A program made the translations under genes and the position numbers. From JBCCFW01 sp039029535 (GTDB lineage Bacteria > Acidobacteriota > JBCCFW01): a stretch of 64,000 nucleotides of DNA. The notes under the pieces were generated by a model, which saw only the letters and a program-made list of their open reading frames with translations, had not been told where the DNA came from and did no database searches. The stretch spans positions 18,397 through 82,396 of the forward strand of contig JBCCFW010000015.1 of NCBI GenBank assembly GCA_039029535.1. Direction: 5' to 3'. This document shows, one piece after another, positions 8,572 through 17,361 of this stretch. How positions within the stretch are numbered: position 1 is the first letter of the stretch; each line of letters starts with the position of its first letter.

Positions 8572-11500
8572 TCAAGACGCTCTCCGAGCTGCCCCTACGT
8601 CGACCAGTGGGCACGGTCATGCTCCTCGTGAGCCTGATCGTCCTGGGGGGCGTGTCACTGACCAAGCTCCCGCTGGGCTTCATGCCGAGCTTCGACGAGC
8701 CCGAGATCGACGTCGAGATCGAGATGCCCGGCGGTCATCCCATGGAGGTGCTCCGACAGGCCGTCCTCCCCGTCGAAGGCGCCGTCGCGACCGTGTCGGG
8801 CACGACCGACATCTCCGGCTTCGTGCGGTCGAGCTCGGCCAAGGTCGAGGTCCGCTTCGATTGGTCCGAGGACATGGACATCAAGCTCCTCGAAGTCCGG
8901 GAAGCGGTCGAGGCCATCCGTGACGACCTGCCCGACACGGTCACGAGCTTCACCGTGGAGGTCGACTCCGAAGGCGGCGGCGCGATCCTCGAGGGCCGAA
9001 TCTCGGCCGAGCGCGACCTGTCCGAGTCCTGGGCATTGCTCGACCGCCGCATCCGTCGTCCACTCGAGCGCATCAAGGGCATCGCCCGCGTGAACCTGTA
9101 CGGCGTCGAGCCACCCGAGGTGAAGATCGACCTCGACCTCGATGCCCTCCGCGCCCTCGGCCTGACGGTGGCCGAGGTGGTCGACGCCTTGCGTCGCGGC
9201 AACCTCGATCTCGACGCCGGAGTCCTTCGCAGCCACGACCGACGCTACGACGTCCGTCTCATCGGCCGGATCGACTCGATCGAGGTCCTTCGCGAGCTGC
9301 CCATCGGTCAAGGGCGCAAGCTCGCCGAGGTCGCCGAGGTCACTCGTCGCGAGCCCCGTCTCGACTACGGCCGTCACCTCGATCGACGCTTCGCCATCGG
9401 CATCGACGTCTACAAGGAGCCGAGCGCCAACACGGTCGAGGTGGTCGCCCAGCTCAAGCAGCGCATCGCCGAGATCGAGCAGGACCCGGAGCTCTCCGGG
9501 ATCAAGCTCCTCGTCTGGGAGGACGCCGCCGAGCAGATCCTCAACTCGCTGGGCACCCTGCGCTCCGCCGGCATTCAAGGCGGGCTGCTCGCCATCTTGA
9601 TCCTGCTCCTCTTCCTGCGCAGCTTCCGCAACACGCTCATCGTCGCGACCGCCATCCCCTTCTCGCTGCTGGCCACCTGCGGCGCCATGCTCGCCCTCGG
9701 GCTCGAGCTCAACGTGCTGACGATGATGGGGTTGATGCTCGGCATCGGCCTCCTGGTCGACAACGCCGTCGTGGTCATGGAGAACATCCATCGTCATCAA
9801 GACGGTGGCGCGGCCGCGATGGAGGCCGCCCGGCTCGGCGTGCGCGAGGTTTTCCTCGCCGTGGTGGCGTCGACCATGACGACCGTTATCGTCTGGATCT
9901 GGCTCTTCCTGTTCGAGCGCAGCGAGCTGACCATCCTCATGGGTGAAGTGGCCACGGTCATCTGCCTGACCGTCGCCTGCTCGCTGCTCATCTCGGTGAC
10001 CTTCATCCCGATGGCCGCGGCGCGCCTGTCGCGGCGCAAGCTCTCTCAGGACGACCTGCTCACCCGCCGCATCCTTCCGGCCTACCGACGAATGCTCGGC
10101 TGGACCTTGCGTCATCGTCTGCTGACGGCCGGCATCCTCCTGGTGCTCTGGGGCAGCTCGAAGTACCCCCTCGATCGCATCGAGAAGAGCGGCGAGCCCT
10201 CCGAGCAGGAGTCGTTCGTCACCGTGCGTTACGACGTCCACGACCCGTCGACCAAGGAGGTCCTGGAGGGCTACGTCGATCAGGTCGAGGCGTGGATCGA
10301 CGAACGCAGGGAGCACCTTGGATACGAGAGCCTCTACTCGTGGTTCAGCGAGAACCAGGGGACGATGACCCGGCTCTACCTTCCACCGGAGAAGCGGACC
10401 AAGGCCGAGGTCGCCGCGCTCAAGGAGAAGCTCCAGGGCAAGCTCCCGGACATCGCGGGCGTGACGCTCCGTGTCGGTCAGCGTGACTGGTGGCGACGTC
10501 GTGGCGGGAGAGGCGACGGCCGCTCCATCGGCGTCTCCCTCCACGGCGAGGACCCCGACTACCTCCAAGAGCTCTCCGCTCAGGCCGAGCGCCTGCTGTC
10601 CGACATCCCGGGCGCCCTCGAAGTGCAAGGGGTCGGTGACGACGCCCGCCGCGAGCTGCGGGTCGCCGTGGATCCCGAGCGCTCGCGCACCCTGGGCTTC
10701 GCTCCCGAAGACGTCGGCCGCAACCTGTCCTTCGTGCTGCGCGGACAGCGTCTCCGTCGCTTCCCCACCGCCGACGGCGAGCTCGAGACACGGCTGGGCG
10801 TGCCGGAGGAGAGCTTGCCGGGCAGCGAGGCGTTGGGGTCCCTCGAGCTCGAGCGCGAGGACGGCGAGTCCGTGCCGGTGTCGAGCCTGGCCCGTCTCGA
10901 GTCGGCCAACACGCCGCCTCGGATCAACCGCTCCGATCGGGCCATCACGCAGTGGGTCCGGGTGAAGTTCGACCCGTCGGTCACGACTCCGGAAGGACAA
11001 CAGCTCGTGGCAGATCGCCTGTCGATGCTGCCCTTCCCGGAAGGCTATGGCTTCAGCTTCGGCCGCTGGGGCCGCGATCGAGAGGAGGCCCTGGACACGA
11101 TGTTCCTCGGGCTCGGCCTGTCGATCATGCTCGTGCTGTTGCTGATGGCCTCGCTGTTCGAGTCGTTCTTCCAGCCCGCCGCCGTCGGGGTGACGCTCAT
11201 CCTCGCCCAGTGCGGGGCGGCGTGGTCACTCTGGGGCTTCGGTCACGAGCTCGATCCCGTGGCGGCCATCGGGCTCATCATGTTGGTGGGCATCGTCGTC
11301 AACAACGGCATCGTCATGGTGCTGCACGTCAACGACCTGCGCGCTGGCGGGCTCGACCGCCGCGAAGCCCTGCTCACCGGTTGCAGCGATCGCTTCCGAC
11401 CCGTGCTCATGACGGCGATCACCACCATCGTCGGGTTGGTGCCCTTGGCGCTCTCGGCCTCGACGGTGGCGGGGATCTACCTGGACGGCCTCGGCGTGGC

Positions 11501-11687
11501 GGTCATGGGCGGGCTGATCAGCTCGACGCTGTTCACCCTGGTGGGACTGCCGGTGTGGTACTCCGGCGTCGAGGACGTCGCCGCGCTCCTCCGCTCGCTG
11601 CTGCCGAAGGGGCGCGGCTTGAAGATGCCGGAGACGCGAGTGCTGTCGATCGAACCGAAGGCGGTGTCCGAAGCGACTCGCGCCTGA
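8568..11687 (+). CDS. RND efflux transporter, second of two
   Basis: 1039-residue RND pump with standard length and no central insertion. TM4 carries LGIGLLVDNAVVVMENI with Asp398, and the second half has LIMLVGIVVNNGIVM. The periplasmic loops differ strongly from those of the first pump, so this is not a recent duplicate. Start codon GTG overlaps the preceding stop by four bases. Tandem RND genes with one adaptor occur in systems such as MdtBC, where the two pumps form a mixed trimer; a similar heteromeric pump is a reasonable inference here but is not shown by sequence. Confidence 0.92.
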   Translation: MIKTLSELPLRRPVGTVMLLVSLIVLGGVSLTKLPLGFMPSFDEPEIDVEIEMPGGHPMEVLRQAVLPVEGAVATVSGTTDISGFVRSSSAKVEVRFDWSEDMDIKLLEVREAVEAIRDDLPDTVTSFTVEVDSEGGGAILEGRISAERDLSESWALLDRRIRRPLERIKGIARVNLYGVEPPEVKIDLDLDALRALGLTVAEVVDALRRGNLDLDAGVLRSHDRRYDVRLIGRIDSIEVLRELPIGQGRKLAEVAEVTRREPRLDYGRHLDRRFAIGIDVYKEPSANTVEVVAQLKQRIAEIEQDPELSGIKLLVWEDAAEQILNSLGTLRSAGIQGGLLAILILLLFLRSFRNTLIVATAIPFSLLATCGAMLALGLELNVLTMMGLMLGIGLLVDNAVVVMENIHRHQDGGAAAMEAARLGVREVFLAVVASTMTTVIVWIWLFLFERSELTILMGEVATVICLTVACSLLISVTFIPMAAARLSRRKLSQDDLLTRRILPAYRRMLGWTLRHRLLTAGILLVLWGSSKYPLDRIEKSGEPSEQESFVTVRYDVHDPSTKEVLEGYVDQVEAWIDERREHLGYESLYSWFSENQGTMTRLYLPPEKRTKAEVAALKEKLQGKLPDIAGVTLRVGQRDWWRRRGGRGDGRSIGVSLHGEDPDYLQELSAQAERLLSDIPGALEVQGVGDDARRELRVAVDPERSRTLGFAPEDVGRNLSFVLRGQRLRRFPTADGELETRLGVPEESLPGSEALGSLELEREDGESVPVSSLARLESANTPPRINRSDRAITQWVRVKFDPSVTTPEGQQLVADRLSMLPFPEGYGFSFGRWGRDREEALDTMFLGLGLSIMLVLLLMASLFESFFQPAAVGVTLILAQCGAAWSLWGFGHELDPVAAIGLIMLVGIVVNNGIVMVLHVNDLRAGGLDRREALLTGCSDRFRPVLMTAITTIVGLVPLALSASTVAGIYLDGLGVAVMGGLISSTLFTLVGLPVWYSGVEDVAALLRSLLPKGRGLKMPETRVLSIEPKAVSEATRA

Positions 11688-11694
11688 GCCACGC

Positions 11695-12519
11695 TCAGCG
11701 ACGCTTGCCGCGTCCGGGCGCCGACATCGTCGGCAGGCGCTCCTCCTCGTAGCCCTTCGGGATCGCGTCGAAGCCGGGGGCGACCTTCGCCTGCTGGGCG
11801 GAGAAGACCGAGGTCTCCTCGGTGACCTTGCTGCCCTGGAAGACCTTGGTCCTCACGGGGAAGCCGTCGAACGCTTCGAGATCGCCGACCGGGTTGCCCG
11901 CGCTGGCGGACATGAACGGCGAGAGCTTCGAGAAGGAGGTGAGCAGCTTGTTGAACTCCTGAAGAGTCACGACCTCGAGCTTGGAGAAGCCGAGCTCGGA
12001 CCAGGGGGCAACGAGGTACTCACGGATGAGGTGATGGCCGCGCCGCTCCTCCCAGCGCTCACAGGAGTAGCCCTCCCACTTCTGAGAGGCCCCCGTGTTG
12101 ATGAGCTTCGGGGACGCGAGGAGCTGACCGCCACGGACCGCGCCGGAGTTCAAGTGACGGCGCATGGCGTCCTTGGCCATCGCGCGCTGGTCCTCAGGAA
12201 GACGAGCCAGCTCACGATCGAGCGCGCCCATCATCGTTTGCGCTTGCTGGGCGGTCTTTTGGTCGATGCGGGTGAAGCTGCGACGCGAGTGATCGATGGC
12301 GGTGAGCGTCCGACTCGTCGCGTCGAACAGCATGGTCATCTTCGCGGACTGTTTCTTGCCGAGATCGAGCCGCAGGCTCGACCCGTCGATGGTCAGCTCG
12401 GAGAGCTCTCCGTCGCTGGACTGGACCTCGACGGTCTTGGCCTTCACGACGGTGGCAGCCTTGGCCAGCGGGGCCGAGAGGAACGTGCAGAGGAGGCAGG
12501 CGATGGCTAGGCGTGACAC
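11695..12519 (-). CDS. Secreted DUF4412-like protein
   Basis: 274 residues from the chosen start. A signal peptide (SRLAIACLLCTFLSAPLAKA) is followed by a beta-rich region resembling DUF4412-type proteins: an early part about quantifying a reporter-like hydrophobic ligand pocket (TMLFDATSRTLTAID), a helical middle (QQAQTMMGALDRELA) and a C-terminal part with FPVRTKV. I place the start at the GTG at 12519 because AGGAG lies six bases upstream and the signal peptide then begins at residue 2; an ATG at 12573 would add 18 basic residues in front. Related proteins are periplasmic or outer-membrane associated with unknown function. Divergent from the NADH dehydrogenase gene. Confidence 0.7.
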   Translation of the reverse strand: MSRLAIACLLCTFLSAPLAKAATVVKAKTVEVQSSDGELSELTIDGSSLRLDLGKKQSAKMTMLFDATSRTLTAIDHSRRSFTRIDQKTAQQAQTMMGALDRELARLPEDQRAMAKDAMRRHLNSGAVRGGQLLASPKLINTGASQKWEGYSCERWEERRGHHLIREYLVAPWSELGFSKLEVVTLQEFNKLLTSFSKLSPFMSASAGNPVGDLEAFDGFPVRTKVFQGSKVTEETSVFSAQQAKVAPGFDAIPKGYEEERLPTMSAPGRGKRR

Positions 12520-12564
12520 GGTGAGCTCCTGAACGTGGCGACGAATCGCGCTCCGCTTGAATTT

Positions 12565-12591
12565 CCTGATCATTTCAGGTGTCCGTCACCT
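12565..12591. promoter_or_regulatory. Two overlapping inverted repeats in a divergent promoter region
   Basis: CCTGA-(5)-TCAGG at 12565-12579 overlaps AGGTG-(5)-CACCT at 12577-12591. Both have five-base arms and five-base spacers and sit between the divergent DUF4412-like gene (start 12519) and the NADH dehydrogenase (start 12627). This is the expected place for an operator controlling one or both genes. Short arms make chance occurrence possible. Confidence 0.3.
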
Positions 12592-12626
12592 CGGCAACAA
12601 GGGTCACCCTGAGCGGTGGTCAGAGC

Positions 12627-13961
12627 ATGGGAGAATCGAACGTGGACCGCCTGGAGGGCCCGCCCCGCTCCGGTCAGGATGCCGTGAACACGACCGACTC
12701 CGACTCTCCCCACGTCGTCATCTTGGGCGGAGGCTTCGGCGGCCTCAGGGCCGCGCGCGACCTGGCAGACACCGCTGCGCGCATCACGCTCGTCGACGCG
12801 AGCAACCACCATCTCTTCCAGCCCCTCCTCTACCAGGTGGCCTCCGCCGGCCTCAGCCCGGCGGACATCGCCAGCCCGATCCGCAAGCTCCTCCGGCGTC
12901 ATCGACGGGTCCACGTGCTGCTCGCCAAGGCGAAGAGCATCGACCTCGCGAAGCGTCGCGTGCTGCTGGATCGGGGTGAGCTCGACTACGACCACCTCAT
13001 CATCGCCACCGGGGTCACCCACTCGTACTTCGGGAACGACGGATGGGCCGAGCACGCTCCGGGCTTGAAGTCTCTCGACGACGCGGTGGAGATCCGTCAA
13101 CGCGTGCTGCTCGCCTTCGAGCGGGCGGAGATGGAGACCGACGAGGCGCGTCGACGCGCGCTGCTGACCTTCATCGTGGTGGGCGGCGGGCCGACGGGTG
13201 TCGAGCTCGCGGGCGCCCTCGCCGAGCTCTCGCGTCATGCGCTGGCTCGCGACTTCCGCCGCATCGATCCCCGTCAAGCTCGGGTGCTGCTCTGCGAGGG
13301 GAGCCCCCGCCTCCTCGGGAGCTTCCACGAGACGCTCTCGGAGGAAGCGCGCCGCCGGCTGGTCGTGTTGGGTGTCGAGGTCCGACTCGGCGAGCGCATC
13401 GAGCGCATCGACGAGACCGGAGTGCGACTCGGCGACGAGGACATCGACGCGTCGACGGTGGTCTGGGCCGCCGGGGTCGGAGGGGACTCGCTCGCCGCGT
13501 CGCTCGGGGTGCCGCTCGATCGAGCCGGACGCGTGCTCGTGGAAGACGACCTCTCATTACCGGGTCACCCGGAGGCGTTCGTCATCGGCGATCTCGCGTC
13601 GCTGAATCAAGAAGACGGCTCGCCGGTGCCCGGCGTGGCGCCCGCCGCCATTCAAATGGGACAGCACGTGGCGGCAGGCTTGCGTCGCGAGTGGCACGGC
13701 GGTGAACGACGACCCTTCCGCTATCACGACAAGGGCTCGATGGCGACGATCGGACGCGCCGCGGCCGTCGTCGAGCACGGTGACTTGCGCCTCTCCGGCT
13801 ACCCGGCCTGGTGGGCCTGGCTCGCGCTGCACCTCTGGTTCCTCATCGGCTTCCGGAATCGCCTGGTCGTGTTGTTCCAGTGGGCCTGGGCGTACTTCAC
13901 CTACCAACGCGGCGCTCGCTTGATCACCGGCGCAGCGGAGGATGAGGGCGACGCGTCATGA
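12627..13961 (+). CDS. ndh: Type II NADH:quinone oxidoreductase (NDH-2)
   Basis: 444-residue FAD enzyme that passes electrons from NADH to membrane quinone without proton pumping. The FAD Rossmann motif VVILGGGFGGLRAARD is near residue 31, the NAD-binding motif FIVVGGGPTGVELAG near 180, and the second FAD motif ends in VIGDLASL. A C-terminal amphipathic/hydrophobic tail (LHLWFLIGFRNRLVVLFQWA) should anchor it to the inner face of the membrane, as in this family. Start: ATG at 12627 is chosen because the GTG at 12579 would place coding sequence over the operator-like repeats. It overlaps the next gene by four bases (ATGA). Confidence 0.88.
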   Translation: MGESNVDRLEGPPRSGQDAVNTTDSDSPHVVILGGGFGGLRAARDLADTAARITLVDASNHHLFQPLLYQVASAGLSPADIASPIRKLLRRHRRVHVLLAKAKSIDLAKRRVLLDRGELDYDHLIIATGVTHSYFGNDGWAEHAPGLKSLDDAVEIRQRVLLAFERAEMETDEARRRALLTFIVVGGGPTGVELAGALAELSRHALARDFRRIDPRQARVLLCEGSPRLLGSFHETLSEEARRRLVVLGVEVRLGERIERIDETGVRLGDEDIDASTVVWAAGVGGDSLAASLGVPLDRAGRVLVEDDLSLPGHPEAFVIGDLASLNQEDGSPVPGVAPAAIQMGQHVAAGLRREWHGGERRPFRYHDKGSMATIGRAAAVVEHGDLRLSGYPAWWAWLALHLWFLIGFRNRLVVLFQWAWAYFTYQRGARLITGAAEDEGDAS

Positions 13962-14347
13962 GCGTTCCGCTGGCGATCGCGGCCGCACTGGCCGTGGTCA
14001 TCGGTGCAGCCCACAGCTCTCTCGGCGAGCGCTTCATCCTCATCCGCCTGTTCCGTCGCGACGAGCTGCCCCGTCTCTTCGGCAGTGACTGGTTCACGCG
14101 ACGGACGCTCCGCTTCGCCTGGCACCTGACGACGGTGGCGTGGTGGGGACTGGCGGCGGTGCTGCTCGTGTTGGGCGTCGAGGAGACACCGGCCGAGGTG
14201 AAGGTCGTGAAGACGGTGCGCGTGATTGGATGGACGTTTGCGGTGAGCGCCGTGATCGCCTTCGCTGCCTCACGGGGACGACACCTGTCCTGGATCGTCT
14301 TCGGCGGGATCGCGATCGCGTGTCTCGCGACGGTGGGACTGAGCTAG
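13958..14347 (+). CDS. Small four-helix membrane protein
   Basis: 129 residues with four hydrophobic segments (about 3-20, 55-72, 88-105, 110-127) and short charged loops; HSSLGERF and RRDELPRLFG lie in the first loop. I do not recognise the family. The ATG overlaps the stop of the NADH dehydrogenase gene as ATGA, so it is translated with it and may assist a membrane-bound respiratory function, but nothing in its sequence indicates redox cofactors. Confidence 0.7.
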   Translation: MSVPLAIAAALAVVIGAAHSSLGERFILIRLFRRDELPRLFGSDWFTRRTLRFAWHLTTVAWWGLAAVLLVLGVEETPAEVKVVKTVRVIGWTFAVSAVIAFAASRGRHLSWIVFGGIAIACLATVGLS

Positions 14348-14378
14348 GCCGGCTCACTCACCGGTGTTCGTCGCAGCC

Positions 14379-15179
14379 TCAACCCTTGCTCGACCGCTTG
14401 TACGCCACGCCGCGCCGCTCGATCTCGCCGAGCTCGTAGTCCTCGGTGAGAACGTGAAACAGCTCGCCCAGCTCCAGGGCGTGCGGAGCCAGGCTCTCGC
14501 GGATCGTGAGCGGCACCTCGCCCTCCCAGGGGAGTCGGAACCAGGCCTCCTCCAGACGGTCTTGCTCGAGCCGGAGTGCTTCACACCACTCGTCGGTGAG
14601 GCCTTCGCCCGTCAGCTCGGCAGTCTCCACCTGCTCGCGGAAGAGACGTCGGACTCTCTGGAGCGGCCCGTAGTCCAGGACTCGATCGAAGCGCCGCTTC
14701 TCGGGCGGCAACACGAGCCTGCGCTCGGCCCAGTAGGTCACGTAGGTGAGCCAGGTGAACTCGTCCAGCGTCATCTCGCGGTCGAGCAGCGCCCGGTTCC
14801 GTGCCTGGATGACATCGGCCTCGAGGCGGGGCAGGTCCCTGGCCTGACGAATCGAGGAGAGCACGCCGTGCGACGACTGCCTCGACAGCTCGTCGTCGCG
14901 AAGCATCCGCTCACTCAGACGCTGACTTGCCGGATGCATCGCACGCCGCACCTCGACGTAGAGCCGAAGACGCTCTTCCGAGATGCGACCATCGAGCGGA
15001 GGCACGAAGGCCGGCAGGCTCGCCTGCCCCGAGCGCAGCTCGTCGCCCGACGCGATCGCCGGCTCGTACTCTCCACGAAGGCCGCCGTACCAGGCGGCCC
15101 CCACCACGCCTCCAACCACGACCAGCACGACGGCGAGAAGGCCGCAGCCGGTCTTCACGATCTTGGCGCCCTCACTCAT
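14379..15179 (-). CDS. Membrane-anchored protein of unknown function, paralogue A
   Basis: 266 residues: a hydrophobic N-terminal anchor (about 11-30, KTGCGLLAVVLVVVGGVV) followed by a soluble, helix-rich domain. It is a tandem paralogue of the next upstream gene; both share the order anchor - SGDEL - FVPPLDGR or YVPPLDGR - helical region with HPxxQRLSE - SLDEFTW or TLDEFTW followed by MTYVxYWAE or LTYVTYWAE - a helix with basic residues - EDYELGEIER or EDFELGQVER near the C terminus. No catalytic motif is apparent and I do not recognise the family. The gap between the two genes is 20 bp, so they form an operon. Confidence 0.75.
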   Translation of the reverse strand: MSEGAKIVKTGCGLLAVVLVVVGGVVGAAWYGGLRGEYEPAIASGDELRSGQASLPAFVPPLDGRISEERLRLYVEVRRAMHPASQRLSERMLRDDELSRQSSHGVLSSIRQARDLPRLEADVIQARNRALLDREMTLDEFTWLTYVTYWAERRLVLPPEKRRFDRVLDYGPLQRVRRLFREQVETAELTGEGLTDEWCEALRLEQDRLEEAWFRLPWEGEVPLTIRESLAPHALELGELFHVLTEDYELGEIERRGVAYKRSSKG

Positions 15180-15199
15180 TCCCGACCCTCCTTGCCCGA

Positions 15200-16012
15200 T
15201 CAGCGGTGCCGATAGCCGATGCCGTCCCGCTCGACCTGACCCAGCTCGAAATCCTCGACGAACGGAAGGAACAGCTCGCCGAGCTCGGCAGCATGGGGCG
15301 CCAGGCTCTCGCGGACCGGCGTGGGCACGGCCCCCTCCCAGGGTGTCTTGGTCGGGTTCTCCTCGAGACGTCGTAGCTCGACTGCGAGCGCGCTGGTCCA
15401 GCTCTCGGAAAGGCTCGCGTCGGTGTCAGCCTGCTCGACCTGGGCTCGAAACAGTCGCCGAAGATCACGGCGCGGACCCATGTCGAGCCCCCGATGCCGC
15501 TGTTGCTTCTCCTCGGGAACGAACAGGTCGGGCTCGGCCCAGTAGGCGACGTAAGTCATCCAGGTGAACTCGTCCAGGCTCATGCCGTGCTCGAGCAGGA
15601 GGCGATTGCGGGCATCGATCACCTGCCCCATCCGCTCCGGAAGCACCCGCGCCGTGCTGAGAACCTCGAGCACGATCCCGGGTCGCTGCTGCTCATTTCC
15701 GTCCAGCTCCTCGAGCCGGGAGAAACACTCGCTGAGACGCTGCATGGGCGGATGCAAGTCGCGACGCACGGTCAGGAACACGTCGAGACGCTCAGTGGTG
15801 AGCCGGCCATCGAGAGGCGGAACGTAGGCGCCCAGGGTCTCATCGCGGACCGTCAGCTCGTCGCCCGACTCGACGGCCAGCTCGAAGTCGTCGCGAAAGG
15901 AGCCCCACCAGGAGCCCATCCCGACGAGGGCGACGATCTTGAGCACGACGATCGCGAGGCAGCCGCAGCCACACCCCTGCTTGAGCTTCGACTTGCCACT
16001 CTCGCTGCTCAT
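15200..16012 (-). CDS. Membrane-anchored protein of unknown function, paralogue B
   Basis: 270 residues with the same architecture as its downstream paralogue. Its anchor is preceded by a Cys-rich motif, QGCGCGCLAIVV, where paralogue A has only one Cys. Conserved blocks are VESGDELTV, YVPPLDGRLTTERL, HPPMQRLSE, MSLDEFTWMTYVAYW and FELGQVERDGIGY. It is first in the two-gene unit. Immediately upstream lies the structured repeat copy 1, which therefore sits over the promoter region shared with the divergent metallo-hydrolase. Function unknown. Confidence 0.75.
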   Translation of the reverse strand: MSSESGKSKLKQGCGCGCLAIVVLKIVALVGMGSWWGSFRDDFELAVESGDELTVRDETLGAYVPPLDGRLTTERLDVFLTVRRDLHPPMQRLSECFSRLEELDGNEQQRPGIVLEVLSTARVLPERMGQVIDARNRLLLEHGMSLDEFTWMTYVAYWAEPDLFVPEEKQQRHRGLDMGPRRDLRRLFRAQVEQADTDASLSESWTSALAVELRRLEENPTKTPWEGAVPTPVRESLAPHAAELGELFLPFVEDFELGQVERDGIGYRHR

Positions 16013-16052
16013 GCGCGTCTCCTCTCGATGTCGACGTCCGACGACCCGAGAC

Positions 16053-16315
16053 GTTAGCCCGGATGTTGCACGAAGGTCCGTCGCGAGTGGCTGGAGACGC
16101 GAGCCGAGCAGAGCTGCTCGGGCCTTGGCCCGCTAGGTGGCCCAGCGGGACACCGCCCACGTAGCCGCGAGACCCGTGGCTCAATACAGTGGGAACCGAG
16201 GACTGAGAGCCGGAGGCGCACTCGACAGTGCGTTGAGGACCGAGAGGCGAGCACGCTCTGCGCGGGCAGCGGATCTGGTCACGCAGCAGGAGGTTCTTGC
16301 AACATCCGGGTTAAC
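16053..16315 (+). repeat. Structured repeat element, copy 1 (263 bp)
   Basis: The ends are an 18-base inverted repeat, GTTAGCCCGGATGTTGCA at 16053-16070 against 16298-16315 (17 of 18 paired). Inside, GCAGAGC (16108-16114) pairs with GCTCTGC (16255-16261), and a small hairpin CGCACT-CGAC-AGTGCG lies at 16217-16232. Long blocks match copy 2 at 22742-22924, including TCGCGAGTGG, GTGCGTTGAGGACCGAGAGG and GGATCTGGTCACGCAGCAGG. Relative to copy 2 this copy has about 80 extra bases between 16115 and 16210. The paired arms differ in sequence from copy 2 but remain complementary, as expected for a folded RNA or DNA. It ends 10 bp before the ATG of the metallo-hydrolase. Confidence 0.85.
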
Positions 16316-16325
16316 CTCGGGCACG

Positions 16326-17351
16326 ATGCGACGCTGGCTGCTCTGGCTCACCCTCCCCTGCCTGCTGTCCTGCGGGACGCCCCCTCCCTCTCCCACCACC
16401 TCCGGAGAGACCGCCACCACCAGCGAGGCCTCCATGCCCGAGATCGACCTCGACCAGCCACGTCTCGTCGTCCTGGGGACCGTGCAAGACGGAGGGCTCC
16501 CCCATGCCGGCTGTAGCTGCGTCCGCTGCGAGGCCGCCCACGAAGACCCGTCGAAGCGCCGTCTCGTCGCATCCCTGGGGCTGCTGATCCCGGGCGAGGG
16601 TGACGAGCGCACGCAGGTCCATCTCGTCGACGCCAGCCCCGATGTCCCGGCTCAGCTCCGCCTCCTCCGTCCCTACCGCGACTGGGACGCGGGGCGGGTG
16701 GACCGCACGCCGGTCGACGGTGTCCTGCTCACTCACGCCCACGTCGGTCACTATCTCGGTCTCGCTCACTTCGGCTTCGAGGTCATGCATGCCCGGGAAG
16801 TGACGGCTCACTGCAGCCAGAAGATGGCAGCCTTCCTCCAGGGTCACGGCCCCTGGTCGCAGCTCGTTCGAAAGAACGAGATCACCATCTCCGCCTTCGA
16901 GCCCGGCGACACGGTCTCGCTCGGTGGTGGCGTCGAGTTCCAGGCCGTGCAGGTCCCCCATCGCGACGAGCTCTCCGACACGATGGGCTTTCTTCTTCGG
17001 GGTCCACGGGCGACGGTGTTCTACGTGCCGGACACCGACTCGTGGGACGCCTGGACGACACGCAGCATCACCGAGTTCCTCACCCAGGAGAAGGTCGACG
17101 TTGCCATCGTCGACGGCACGTTCTACTCGCTCGAAGAGCTCCCCGGCCGCAAGGTGACCTCCATCGGTCATCCGCTCATCGAGCAGAGCCTCGACCTGTT
17201 CGGCGACGCCGTGCAGGCCGGTGAGCTCGAGGTGTGGTTCACGCACTTGAACCACTCCAACCCCGCCCTCGAGGACGACTCCACGGCGCGACGCGAGCTC
17301 GAGCGCCGGGGCTTCGGCGTGCTGGCGGAGGGGCAGGTCTTCGAGCTCTAG
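16326..17351 (+). CDS. PqqB-like metallo-beta-lactamase-fold lipoprotein
   Basis: 341 residues beginning with a lipoprotein signal (LPCLLSCG, lipidation at about Cys16) and a Pro/Ser/Thr-rich linker. The body resembles PqqB: VLGTVQDGGLPHAGC with CSCVRC just after (the PqqB-type Cys cluster), then the metal motif LTHAHVGHYLGL, later VPHRDELSDT and D-containing YVPDTDSWD, and a C-terminal THLNHSNP. PqqB proteins are normally cytoplasmic, so lipidation and export are unusual; a hydrolase of unknown substrate at the envelope is more likely than a PQQ enzyme, and no other pqq gene is present. Start at the ATG after the repeat element, because the signal peptide begins there. Confidence 0.8.
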   Translation: MRRWLLWLTLPCLLSCGTPPPSPTTSGETATTSEASMPEIDLDQPRLVVLGTVQDGGLPHAGCSCVRCEAAHEDPSKRRLVASLGLLIPGEGDERTQVHLVDASPDVPAQLRLLRPYRDWDAGRVDRTPVDGVLLTHAHVGHYLGLAHFGFEVMHAREVTAHCSQKMAAFLQGHGPWSQLVRKNEITISAFEPGDTVSLGGGVEFQAVQVPHRDELSDTMGFLLRGPRATVFYVPDTDSWDAWTTRSITEFLTQEKVDVAIVDGTFYSLEELPGRKVTSIGHPLIEQSLDLFGDAVQAGELEVWFTHLNHSNPALEDDSTARRELERRGFGVLAEGQVFEL

Positions 17352-17361
17352 CTAGGAGCGC

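Noticed and set aside
16137..16325. Longer N terminus of the metallo-hydrolase through the repeat, giving a peptide also encoded in copy 2 (RTERRxRxxxAADLVTQQE)
   Set aside because: The similar peptide arises because the DNA repeat is shared. The lipoprotein signal begins exactly at ATG 16326, and the upstream frame crosses the structured element.
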